NCBI GenBank assembly: GCA_022451835.1
Contig: JAKUNX010000004.1
Span: 1-30,046, forward strand
DNA length: 30,046 nucleotides
Direction of reading: 5' to 3'
DNA from: Candidatus Poseidoniaceae archaeon
GTDB taxonomy: Archaea > Thermoplasmatota > Poseidoniia > Poseidoniales > Poseidoniaceae
The notes below the pieces were generated by a model. The model made no database searches. It saw only the letters and a list, made by a program, of their open reading frames with translations, and was not told the DNA's origin. Of this stretch, positions 1 to 8,600 are shown piece after piece; within the stretch, counting starts at the first letter, position 1; each line of letters starts with the position of its first letter. Made by a program: the position numbers and the translations under genes.

Positions 1-1107
1 GGTTGTCCTGATGCATATTATTACGGAACTGCACAAACTGATGATGCTTTTCCGTATGATCCTTCTCAATGGAATGATACTGACGGCGATGGATATGGAG
101 ATAATCCAAACGGCACCAATCCAGATGCTTGTCCTGCAGTAGTAGGGACTTCTACAATTGATAGATTTGGCTGTCCTGATGAAGATTCTGACGGTGCTAG
201 TGATGCTAATGACTTGTGGCTAGGTGATGATACACAATGGTTTGATACTGACCAAGATACCTATGGCGATAATGAAGCCGGAACTATGGGAGATAGTTGT
301 CCGTTTGAAAGTGGAACATCTGATCAAGGCACTAAACATGGTTGTCCTGACGATGATGGAGATGGATGGGCAAATATTGAGGACGCATTCCCAGAAGAAG
401 ATTCTCAATGGATAGATTCTGATGGAGACGGTTGGGGTGACAATCAAACTGCTGGCTCTTACAAATTAGATCATTGGCCTGATGACCCAACCAGGAATGC
501 TGGTGAAGCAACCCTAACTTGTAGTGAATCAACTATTGAGTTAGACTTAGCAGGTGGTGATTGGTTCTCTTTCACATGTACGGTCAATACAGAAATGACT
601 AATGCAGGTGTAAGGCTTGAATGGCAAGCTATGAATGGAATAGCAGCAGATACCACCGTTCAATTGCTGATTTTTTCTCCAGATACTGGAGGAACCCAAA
701 CTATTGTATTCTCTGGTGAAGTATTGGAAGCAGGATTATACCAACTTGTTTTAGTTGCCAAAGAGCCTGGTTCAGAGTTTGCTATGGATTCAATTACCAT
801 TGCACTTGATGCTCAGGATTCAAGATTAAAGACCAATATTATTGACGATCAAACGGATACTATCAACAAACTGCTAAAGCAACCAGTAATCCAAGCAGCA
901 CTTGCAGGATTGGTGTTGTTTGCATTAATGGGTACACTATACTTGAGAGGAAAATCAAACTCTATCCGTCGAAACAAAGAACGTCGTGAACATGCTGAAA
1001 ATGTGCTTAAAGCCAGATTAACAAATAAGAATACTAGTTCGGAAAATCGTCGTGCTGAATTCGGATTAAATAGACCAGTACCTCCGCCGCCACCGGGATT
1101 CGAGTGA
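1..1107 (+). CDS. C-terminal part of a thrombospondin type 3 repeat surface protein (5' end outside window)
   Basis: The reading frame is open from base 1, so this is the C-terminal 368 residues of a longer protein. The first half is a run of calcium-binding thrombospondin type 3-like repeats, with units such as DTDGDGYGDN and DSDGDGWGDN separated by GCPD and DAFP(Y/E) spacers. A compact beta-rich domain follows (about residues 175-265, with two Cys). One transmembrane helix lies at about 296-316, then a basic stop-transfer segment (RRNKERR) and a proline-rich cytoplasmic tail ending PPPPPGFE. By analogy this is a large calcium-stabilised cell-surface protein anchored by its C-terminal helix, perhaps an adhesin or S-layer-associated protein. 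The ligand cannot be told. The call is firm for repeats and topology and weak for function. Confidence 0.85.
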   Translation, partial: GCPDAYYYGTAQTDDAFPYDPSQWNDTDGDGYGDNPNGTNPDACPAVVGTSTIDRFGCPDEDSDGASDANDLWLGDDTQWFDTDQDTYGDNEAGTMGDSCPFESGTSDQGTKHGCPDDDGDGWANIEDAFPEEDSQWIDSDGDGWGDNQTAGSYKLDHWPDDPTRNAGEATLTCSESTIELDLAGGDWFSFTCTVNTEMTNAGVRLEWQAMNGIAADTTVQLLIFSPDTGGTQTIVFSGEVLEAGLYQLVLVAKEPGSEFAMDSITIALDAQDSRLKTNIIDDQTDTINKLLKQPVIQAALAGLVLFALMGTLYLRGKSNSIRRNKERREHAENVLKARLTNKNTSSENRRAEFGLNRPVPPPPPGFE

Positions 1108-1156
1108 TATTGCAACCGATTGACTCAAAGAGGGAATACTTCTCGCAACCAATGTC

Positions 1157-1231
1157 GCGGATATGGTGAAGTGGTTATCATCTGAGGTTTCCAACCTTAT
1201 GTCGTGGGTTCGACTCCCGCTATCCGCACCA
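1157..1231 (+). tRNA. tRNA-Gly (anticodon TCC)
   Basis: A full cloverleaf can be drawn by eye. The acceptor stem GCGGATA (1157-1163) pairs with TATCCGC (1221-1227). The D stem GTGA pairs with TCAT. The anticodon stem TGAGG (1183-1187) pairs with CCTTA (1195-1199) around the loop TTTCCAA, giving anticodon TCC at 1190-1192. The T stem GTGGG pairs with CCCGC (1216-1220) around TTCGACT. The discriminator is A at 1228 and CCA is encoded at 1229-1231. There is no intron and the variable loop is short. Gly with A73 and the GCGG acceptor is usual for archaea. The gene lies between two unrelated protein genes on the same strand. Confidence 0.95.
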
Positions 1232-1260
1232 AGATAACCTCGAGTATTGCAGTATAACCT

Positions 1261-1304
1261 AAATTATAATTGACAAAGTCTATGAGTCAGCGACTTAAGG
1301 TAAT
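1261..1304 (+). promoter_or_regulatory. Putative TATA box and ribosome binding site for the M28 peptidase
   Basis: AAATTATAAT at 1261-1270 is a good archaeal TATA-box candidate just after the tRNA. It predicts transcription starting near 1293. A near-consensus Shine-Dalgarno GGTAAT (1299-1304) ends 3 bases before the ATG at 1308. The two together suggest a short leader. No transcription data were available, so this rests on position and base composition only. Confidence 0.45.
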
Positions 1305-1307
1305 CTC

Positions 1308-2714
1308 ATGCAGAGTACTGCATTGAAAAGTATCTTACTAGTGCTGGTTTTTTTCAGCGCTTCTATGTCAGGATGTTTTGGAGAAGATTCTGCTGATAGC
1401 GACTATGATGTTGCTGGTTTCCAAATTGACTTTACTGATGCTAAAGATGCTGAATTACGTGGAGGCGAATGGCATACATTCTTTCTTGCCGGCAAGGGCA
1501 GATCTATTTCAGTACCAAATAATGTCATGATGTTTATTGATGATATTGTGATTCCAAACGGCTATGCAGTTGTCGAAGATGAACAGATTAATGGAAAATT
1601 ATTACCGATTCCATATGCTGAAGAAGTTAGCATAACTATAGTCGAGGCTAACGGCAAAGGCAAGTCGTTCGAATACACGATTGCTGAGGGCGAGGTAATT
1701 ATTAGTGGCTCAGAATGGTTCGAAAAGATGGATTTCATTACCAGTGTGTGTACTGATTCCACATTATGTGGTGGCTATATCAATAGGTGGATGGGGTCAC
1801 CAAATCCTGCCTTTGAGAGAGCAGCTTCTTTCTTCCATGGGCATTTTGAAGGCCTAGGATATGAAACACATTTGATGAGAGTCACCGATACTTTCAGTTT
1901 AACTCAGCCTGAAAGTTTGAATGTAATAGCTTGGAAAAGAGGTTATGATGATTCTTGTGTTCAAGGCATTGGCGCACATATGGACATAGCTCCACCTGCT
2001 GGACCTCCAGGTGGAGGAACCTATGAAGGAGCATATGACAACACTGCTGGAACTGTTGCAATAATGTTGTATGCTAAAGCGCTGCTTGAGGTTGAGGTCA
2101 GATGTGACACTTTCCTTGCTCTTTGGTCTAGCGAAGAAGCAGGTTTGAGAGGATCAAATGCATTCGCCAACAACGATTGTGATTATTGTTTACCAAAAGA
2201 CAAGGAATTACGATTCTACATCAATATGGACATGATGGGAATTTCTTATCCAGCAAAGAAATCTAATGGTGATTATTTCCCATATCATGCTTGGTCTGGC
2301 CCAGATTTTGATCCAGATGTTCAAGATGTTGCTATCACAACGATTCTTGATTACGTTCATAGAGATGTTATGAAAGCACCGATGGATTTGCGTATTGAGG
2401 GGTCTTATGGTGCAGGTTGTGACCAGCATTGGGATGATCACTACAACCTAGTGATGGATGTTCATGAAGATACTTTTGGACGTTCGGACCATGTAACATT
2501 TAGAAATCTCGGCGCTCAAACAATTTTCCATCTCGGTGCATATGATGAGGACTACAGCGCATACCATTCACCAACAGACACTTTTGATAATATGATTGCA
2601 GAAGTTGGCGGTCCCGATGAATTGAAAAATAGCATTCAATATGTACTATGGGCGGCGTTTTTAGAATTCATTCTCGCTGACCAGACTCCTGAAGTTCGTA
2701 ATGTTGATGTTTGA
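1308..2714 (+). CDS. Secreted lipoprotein, M28-family zinc aminopeptidase
   Basis: A 468-residue extracellular peptidase of family M28 (co-catalytic di-zinc exopeptidases). Residues 1-22 form a signal peptide ending in a lipobox-like SMSGC, so Cys23 is probably lipid-modified and the enzyme tethered outside the membrane. The metal-ligand series is complete: H224 and D226 in GAHMD, D244 in YDNTAG, E276-E277 in SSEEAGLRGS (general base and ligand), D308 in NMDMMG, and H420 in YHSPTDT. The spacing fits Aeromonas-type aminopeptidases with small insertions. About 150 N-terminal residues before the catalytic domain are not recognised. The likely role is trimming peptides from scavenged protein. The ATG at 1308 is supported by the signal peptide and a Shine-Dalgarno. 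The stop is followed by a T-run. Confidence 0.92.
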   Translation: MQSTALKSILLVLVFFSASMSGCFGEDSADSDYDVAGFQIDFTDAKDAELRGGEWHTFFLAGKGRSISVPNNVMMFIDDIVIPNGYAVVEDEQINGKLLPIPYAEEVSITIVEANGKGKSFEYTIAEGEVIISGSEWFEKMDFITSVCTDSTLCGGYINRWMGSPNPAFERAASFFHGHFEGLGYETHLMRVTDTFSLTQPESLNVIAWKRGYDDSCVQGIGAHMDIAPPAGPPGGGTYEGAYDNTAGTVAIMLYAKALLEVEVRCDTFLALWSSEEAGLRGSNAFANNDCDYCLPKDKELRFYINMDMMGISYPAKKSNGDYFPYHAWSGPDFDPDVQDVAITTILDYVHRDVMKAPMDLRIEGSYGAGCDQHWDDHYNLVMDVHEDTFGRSDHVTFRNLGAQTIFHLGAYDEDYSAYHSPTDTFDNMIAEVGGPDELKNSIQYVLWAAFLEFILADQTPEVRNVDV

Positions 2715-2728
2715 AATTAATTACAACC

Positions 2729-2736
2729 TTTTTTTT
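2729..2736 (+). terminator. Oligo-T stretch after the M28 gene, possible archaeal terminator
   Basis: Eight consecutive T lie 15 bases after the M28 stop codon and before the ATG of the next gene at 2759. Archaeal RNA polymerase can terminate on T-runs without a hairpin, and I see no stem here. The run may be only an AT-rich spacer. Confidence 0.35.
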
Positions 2737-2758
2737 ACTCAAGCCATATTTTCGATAT

Positions 2759-4405
2759 ATGGAGAGGGCCACTAATAAGGAAAAAAGCGGCCTAGCTAAG
2801 TTTATTCAATCGCCAATATTTCCAATCCTAATTTTTTCGTTTGGCGCCATTATTGCAATTATTGAAACAATTTACTTGCTCATACTTGGTAATAGTCTTG
2901 AAAATGCTGTGTGGCCAATAGCGATTAGAACTCTTGAAATTACTTTAATCTTGAGAAAAAGTGTTCCAAGTGTTACTTTGCTTTGTGCAATTATTCTCAG
3001 TCTTGGTTTATGGTTGATGATTAGAGGACAGCAGAAAAAATATATTCCCGCCTGGGTCAAACATGTTTTAGTATTCTTTTCTGGATTAATTTTTGGCTTG
3101 TATGCAGTCTTTGTAATAATGGATATTCGATACCTGAGAGGGGCATTTTTGCTTCTACCAACACTCTATGGATTCATTTTGTTTTCCTGCGCAATAGGTT
3201 TGAGAGGTATTCCAAAATTACCGAAATCCGAAAAGGGTTATCTCGACAATTTTTACTCAGTGAGCCATCTATTAACCATATTTTTCGCGGCTTGGTTAAT
3301 GATGCCTGGGCTACCAGCGCTTGCAGGTATTGCACCATCTCCACCTGATAAACCAGCATTTGGATATGGCGGCCAACCAGGACCGTTTCAAGAAGTGTTG
3401 GAAATTTATCCATATCCGTTACCCGATAATGTCACTGCAATACAAGGTGATACCGAAGAAGATATCACTTTCTCAATTTATCTCTCATTACCAGTATTGC
3501 CTGAAAATCCGGGTATCGAAGGGGTTCCACTTGCCATTATTTTTCATGCCTTTAACAACCCAAGCAGAGAATCCTATACAGATTGGATTGAACGATTAGT
3601 AGGAAAGGGCACAGTTGTTGCATATGTCCAGTACCCAACCGATGTTAGGCCAGACGGTGGAGAAGATTGGAATGACAATACAGTTGAAGGCACCTCTGAT
3701 TGGCCACATCATGTTCCTAGATTACATTCAATTTATTCGGCGTTGACGATGTTGAACACAATTATTGATGACGAAACACGAGGAACTCAAATTGATTCTG
3801 TGCTGGGTAACCTTAGCATCATGCCAGAGCATTTGTACATAGGAGGACATAGTTTAGGTGGCGCATATTCGCTGAATGCATTGCAGATGGTGCAAGAATT
3901 TGGTTGGGGTAACCAAACATTGGTTGTCAATACTGAAATGGCTGCATCAAGGCCTGTACAAGATTTATGGCAGCCAGATTTTACCGGACTGCCTCAAGCG
4001 ACTATGGTTCATTTGGCTGTAGGCGAGGATGATATGACTGTTGGACAATGTGATAGCGTTTATCACCAACAACTATTCAATATGATAGAGAAAAACAATT
4101 CCCTTTTGATTTATATCCCAAGTGACAAATATGGATTTCCAAGGTTGGTAGCTTCACACTATATACCTACTAATGAAGCACATGACACTTTATCTGATTG
4201 GGCTTTTTATCGACGAGTAGATGCACAAGCAGATTGGTTAGTAGCAAGGAGTCGAGGTGATTACAATACTGAACAATTTGCATATTCTCATTTAATCGAT
4301 GGACCTTTGCTAAGAGACATGGGTGAGTGGTCTGATGGAACACCAGTTTTGCAGTTACAACCATACACTAATGCTATACAAGAGAACAAATTCAATGATT
4401 GTTAG
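2759..4405 (+). CDS. Membrane protein with five N-terminal helices and a C-terminal alpha/beta hydrolase domain
   Basis: About 548 residues from ATG 2759. An in-frame TTG at 2711 overlaps the upstream stop and adds 16 residues, but it has no convincing ribosome site. The first ~200 residues carry about five hydrophobic helices. The rest is an alpha/beta hydrolase fold with the nucleophile elbow GGHSLGGAYS (Ser at about 365). There is an acid candidate in VGEDD (about 424-425) and His candidates in ASHYIPTNEAHD. The sheet strand LAIIFHAFNNPSRESY fits the oxyanion strand of lipase or dienelactone-hydrolase-like members. The hydrolase domain is probably outside the membrane and its substrate is unknown. 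It follows a secreted peptidase and precedes a MerT-like gene that overlaps or nearly abuts it. The fold is fairly sure, the catalytic Asp and His less so. Confidence 0.75.
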   Translation: MERATNKEKSGLAKFIQSPIFPILIFSFGAIIAIIETIYLLILGNSLENAVWPIAIRTLEITLILRKSVPSVTLLCAIILSLGLWLMIRGQQKKYIPAWVKHVLVFFSGLIFGLYAVFVIMDIRYLRGAFLLLPTLYGFILFSCAIGLRGIPKLPKSEKGYLDNFYSVSHLLTIFFAAWLMMPGLPALAGIAPSPPDKPAFGYGGQPGPFQEVLEIYPYPLPDNVTAIQGDTEEDITFSIYLSLPVLPENPGIEGVPLAIIFHAFNNPSRESYTDWIERLVGKGTVVAYVQYPTDVRPDGGEDWNDNTVEGTSDWPHHVPRLHSIYSALTMLNTIIDDETRGTQIDSVLGNLSIMPEHLYIGGHSLGGAYSLNALQMVQEFGWGNQTLVVNTEMAASRPVQDLWQPDFTGLPQATMVHLAVGEDDMTVGQCDSVYHQQLFNMIEKNNSLLIYIPSDKYGFPRLVASHYIPTNEAHDTLSDWAFYRRVDAQADWLVARSRGDYNTEQFAYSHLIDGPLLRDMGEWSDGTPVLQLQPYTNAIQENKFNDC

Positions 4406-4406
4406 A

Positions 4407-4418
4407 GGTGATGTATTG
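4407..4418 (+). promoter_or_regulatory. Shine-Dalgarno GGTGAT plus TTG start of the MerT-like gene
   Basis: GGTGAT at 4407-4412 is followed by three bases and TTG at 4416. GGTGAT matches the end of 16S rRNA (AUCACC). The same GGTGAT-N3-TTG layout starts the megasynthase at 14425. This favours TTG 4416 over the in-frame ATG at 4395, which would lie upstream of the Shine-Dalgarno and has none of its own. Confidence 0.6.
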
Positions 4419-4847
4419 GCAGAGGAAGTTTCAGAGCGAAAATCATTGATTAAGCTGATTTCTGGATCGGCATTAATCGCCTCAATGTGCTGCCTTCCTA
4501 GTGTTGTTTTAGTGTTGTTTGGTTTGGCTAGTGTAAGTTCTGCTGCTGCACTATCAGATACGCTTTACTGGGGCGAAGATGGTTATGGCTGGTTTAGACC
4601 ACTGATGCTACTATCTGCTTTGGCCTTCGTTGTAATAGGCTTGATTATACATTTCCGCAGCAAAGGAATTTGTACTATTGATCAAGCAAAAAGAGAAAGA
4701 AGAAAAATTATCAATACCTCGCTACTAGTATTGATTATTAGTTACATTTCATACTTATTACTCAATTATGTGATTCTAACTGAAATTGGTATACTCTTAG
4801 ATTTGCCTTGGGAAGAAAGTAGGGAAAGTTACATGTTTTGGAAATGA
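4416..4847 (+). CDS. Small three-helix membrane protein, MerT-like
   Basis: A 143-residue protein from TTG 4416; longer starts at 4395 or 4323 are possible but lack a Shine-Dalgarno. Three membrane helices are visible. Helix 1 contains a vicinal cysteine pair followed by Pro (MCCLPSVVLVLFGLAS). Helix 2 follows a WFRP motif, and helix 3 is near the C-terminus. The CCxxP helix, the RP at the start of helix 2 and the overall length match MerT-type mercuric ion permeases, where the helix-1 cysteine pair relays the metal. The second MerT cysteine pair in the cytoplasmic loop is reduced to one Cys (GICT), so another soft metal or a regulatory role is possible. No merR, merP or merA is nearby. The stop codon abuts the stop of the convergent PPTase gene with no gap. 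Confidence 0.6.
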   Translation: MAEEVSERKSLIKLISGSALIASMCCLPSVVLVLFGLASVSSAAALSDTLYWGEDGYGWFRPLMLLSALAFVVIGLIIHFRSKGICTIDQAKRERRKIINTSLLVLIISYISYLLLNYVILTEIGILLDLPWEESRESYMFWK

Positions 4848-5615
4848 TTAGGCGTTAGTTCTAGTGGTTTTACAGCCTATTGACCAATCGTCATTAGTTT
4901 TCATCGCTTCTAAGGTTTGATTTAGCAAATCGTCTTCTGGGATAGAATCATAACCCTCTCCTTGACTTATTGCAACACTAATATTATATCCGTTAAATGG
5001 TAAATTTTTCAATTGAAAAATTGAATTTTCAATTGAAATTTTAGTTTCATTATTTCCAATTGGAATTTTAATTTCACGTGGGTTTAGATTCATACCTAAG
5101 CGTGCTGCTTTTTGGACTGCTTCTTTACTTGTCCAGTAAGTTAAAGCCTGATTTGGATTATTTTGCAAAAAAGTTAATTCTTCCCCTTTAGCCATTAATT
5201 CAAAGACTCCAGAAGATATCTCAAGTTCTAATGGTTCACCGTCTATACCTATAGTCCATCCTGACTCTATTAGCGCAACAAATGCCCAATCGTTCGAGTG
5301 CCCGATTGATATTGAAGGCAAAGGATTCCTAACCCAGGTGCCCGGCAAATAAGCAATACTTGGGGCACGAAACTCATTTCTTCTAACCTCCAGTAATGAT
5401 GTATCTATACCCCATTTTCCCAGTGACATATCAAGTAGTAAGCGTCCACTAAGGTGTTCATCTTTCCGTTTCTTTGTAACAAACTTAGCCACCTCATCTG
5501 CATTGGCCAAATGCACCTGAGAAATTTCTAATTCAGTCACAGGCGCCATAAAACATAGTAATCTTGGACTATTAGAGTCAAATTGAACTGGGATCTCTTG
5601 CATCAATTCCACCAT
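4848..5615 (-). CDS. Sfp-type 4'-phosphopantetheinyl transferase
   Basis: A 255-residue protein that should transfer 4'-phosphopantetheine from CoA to the carrier domains of the neighbouring megasynthase. The family signatures are present in order: a basic segment KKRKDEHLSGRLLL (48-61) for CoA phosphate binding, SISIGHSNDWAFVAL (101-115), the metal motif IGIDGE with D125 and E127, and WTSKEAVQK (161-169) with the conserved K and E. The usual GID(I/V)E is GIDGE here, a mild deviation. The ATG at 5615 overlaps the megasynthase stop as TAATG, which suggests translational coupling. The in-frame ATG at 5603 has a GGTGGA Shine-Dalgarno 4 bases upstream and may be the true start (251 residues). It is the last gene of the fabI-megasynthase-PPTase unit. 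The substrate is inferred from linkage. Confidence 0.88.
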   Translation of the reverse strand: MVELMQEIPVQFDSNSPRLLCFMAPVTELEISQVHLANADEVAKFVTKKRKDEHLSGRLLLDMSLGKWGIDTSLLEVRRNEFRAPSIAYLPGTWVRNPLPSISIGHSNDWAFVALIESGWTIGIDGEPLELEISSGVFELMAKGEELTFLQNNPNQALTYWTSKEAVQKAARLGMNLNPREIKIPIGNNETKISIENSIFQLKNLPFNGYNISVAISQGEGYDSIPEDDLLNQTLEAMKTNDDWSIGCKTTRTNA

Positions 5616-8600
5616 TAACGTTCTAGAATGAAGCGTTGTTCATCTGGAACCGGAGCCATACTCTTCAATCGTAAGCCCTTCAATGCAAGAACTGGTGCGT
5701 CATCATCTCCGACTATTACTAAATCGTGAACTGTAACACCTGCATCTTCAACTGCGACTCTTAAACTCCTCATTCGAAGTATTTCATTACGCTCTGGCAC
5801 ACGCAGATTGGTCGACCAATCAATACCGATTGGCAATGATGAGAAGCCTTCAGACTCCATTGCCACAAAGCCAGCATTTTGGAATCCTGCTTCAATTAAC
5901 ATCGGCAAGGCTTCTAACAACACCTCCCCTCCATTTTCTTCAGCTTTGAACTGTTCCCTAATAGGGAGTTGGTTGCGCATTAATGCGATACTATCTGCAC
6001 CTGGTGTATCATCGTCACCTATCCCCCTAATTACGCCCCCATGGCATTGGAATCTAGGGCCATGGAAATAACGCTTGTAAATGAATGAAGGTAACAAAAC
6101 TAAGTCTTCCAGACTTGGAATACCAATATCGGGCAGTTTAGTTACTTCTGAATGCAAGAACTCTGACAAATCGTCACTCTTTTCAACCAACCTTACTAAT
6201 GCTGAATGGTGTTCTCGCTCACCAAATACTTCTCCTTTAGAATTAGTCAAATCTGAGACTAATTTACATCTAATCCAATGTATTCCATTCTCCTCTCTTT
6301 CATGTTCGGCGACTATTTTTACCTTCATTTCACCTTTTAGTAACTTAACTGGAAGGCCAAATGTTACTTGTTCAAAACCTGCCAAACATGTTGATGGTTT
6401 GAGTAATAAGGAATTTTCTGCAAACATCTCAAGTGCCATCACTCCTGGATGATATGGTACACCATCAATGGCATGGTCGACTAGGAATGGATGGAGTGTG
6501 GTAGATAGTGTAGTTTCAGTAATTATTGATTTATCTTCCTCGAGTGTAATCACTTTATCGAGTAATGGAAACCTTGCTGGGTCGGCTATTATTGCAGTCA
6601 TTTCGGACGGCAAACGTAGTGGCGGCTCTCTAAAACTATCGAACCTATCCATTAAGCCGAGTGAACCACAGCCTAGGACTCGTCGCTTACCACCAGCAAG
6701 AGCCTCGTCAACAAAGATTTCAACTCCAGTTTCAACATCAAGTGTTTCAATTCCTGCAGCAGCAAATACCGCTTCTATCGAACCTCTAGTGGCCATTCCA
6801 ACATCTTTCCAGCCAGTCCAACCTATCGCAACTGCTCGGCACTTACCACTCGCACTCAATCGTGCCATTTCTGCATCTAAAACACTGTTAGCAGCGGCAT
6901 AGTCGGTTTGGCCACCATTTCCGAACCTGCCTGCTACACTGGTGAAACAAGCTGCAAACTTCAATGATTTTGTTCCTGAAGCTTCAACTGCTGCCATTAG
7001 TGATTTCCAACCATCTAATTTGACCCTAACAACACGATCGAAAATTTCATGACTTTTATCAGCGACTAATTTTGAATCTTCCAATCCAGCGCCATGTATA
7101 ACACCCGTAATTTTGCGATTGAGTGATTTACCAAGTTCGACCATAGCAGATTTATCCATCACGTCTACAGAGTGATATTTTGCTTTGTTACCTGTTTTTT
7201 CGATTCTATCAAGAGTAATGAAAACATCTCTACTACGGGTAAACTTCTGCCATTGACGGTTCCAATCTACCATTGTAACTTTACCATCATCGCTTTCTTC
7301 GATCATAGATTCACGTAATGCCATCTTCTTATCAGCCAGCTTTTCTTCACTCCAATCTATCCATGTTTGAGTTTCTTCGATAAGTTGAGAGCGACCTAAC
7401 AAGATGAAGTGTGCATTGGCATCAGTACTCGCTTGAGCGACTCCAATTATTGACGCTGCAGTAACGCCTGAGCCACCACCAGAAACTATCCAAGTGTCAT
7501 TACTAACTAGTGGTTGCCGGTTAGATTCTAATTTTTCATCAAAGGCAACCAATGTCCATCTTCTACCATCTCGATCAATACCAATTTCAACTTCACCACC
7601 AATATTGAAGATATCGTTGACAATTAAATCGGCAGCATGAGTTGCATCTAGCACGATTTCTGGATGCAAATCCAATGCTCTAGCACGTAGATGTGTTTGT
7701 TCGAAAGAATATGATTTGGTTACACCACTAGCTGAACACTGAATTGAGTTAAACAAATCTCCAATATTTCCATGTCTGCCATCAAGTGTGGTGACTGAAG
7801 CTACTATTCCTTTGCTTAGATTACCTAATTTTTCATCCAATCCTTTTAGTAACGAAAACCAACCATGGGCGGCTAAAGCAATTTGAGATGAAGGATAGGT
7901 GTCTTCATCCCATTCTACTCCGGCTAGCTTAAGAGCCGCTAAATGAATAACACCACAAATATTTGATTTGTTTAATTCATTACTGACCTGCTCCATATGT
8001 TCAATGTTTGCAGGATCTGCTCGCAATACCGTTCTAGAGCCTTCCTTCTGCATCGACATATCGCGAATTTCTGATTCAAATCCTACTCTAATCGCCTCTA
8101 ATCCGGCGTCTTCCAGTTTCAAGCAAATCTCTTCAGCAATACCCCAGCCATCATCGGTAACTACAACAGTACCAGATAAGTCGATTCTTTCATCAACGCC
8201 TAAACACTCTTCAATTTCAACCTGCCATCTACGGCAACCTGATACTGTGTTTTTTGGCTCTGCATGAGTTTGAGAAGCGATAGCAGGAATCGGTAATTGC
8301 TCATCAACTATCTCCTCATCATTTGATTGTTCAACTACTGGAATGTCTGGTTCAATTTCAGTTTCCCCTCCGCTCATTTTTACAATGTAAGCCGTGAAAT
8401 GATTGAGTGTTGGGTGGTCGCTCAAAACAAAATCTTCATCAACTGGTAATGAGAAAATATCCCTTACCTCGGCCATAATCTCAGCTTGTTTGACAGTATC
8501 AATACCCAATTCGCCTTCTAAATCTTGGTCCATTTCAATAAAGTCTGCTGGATAACCGGTGTGCTTGACAACAACCTCAATTAATTTGGATTCTATTTCT

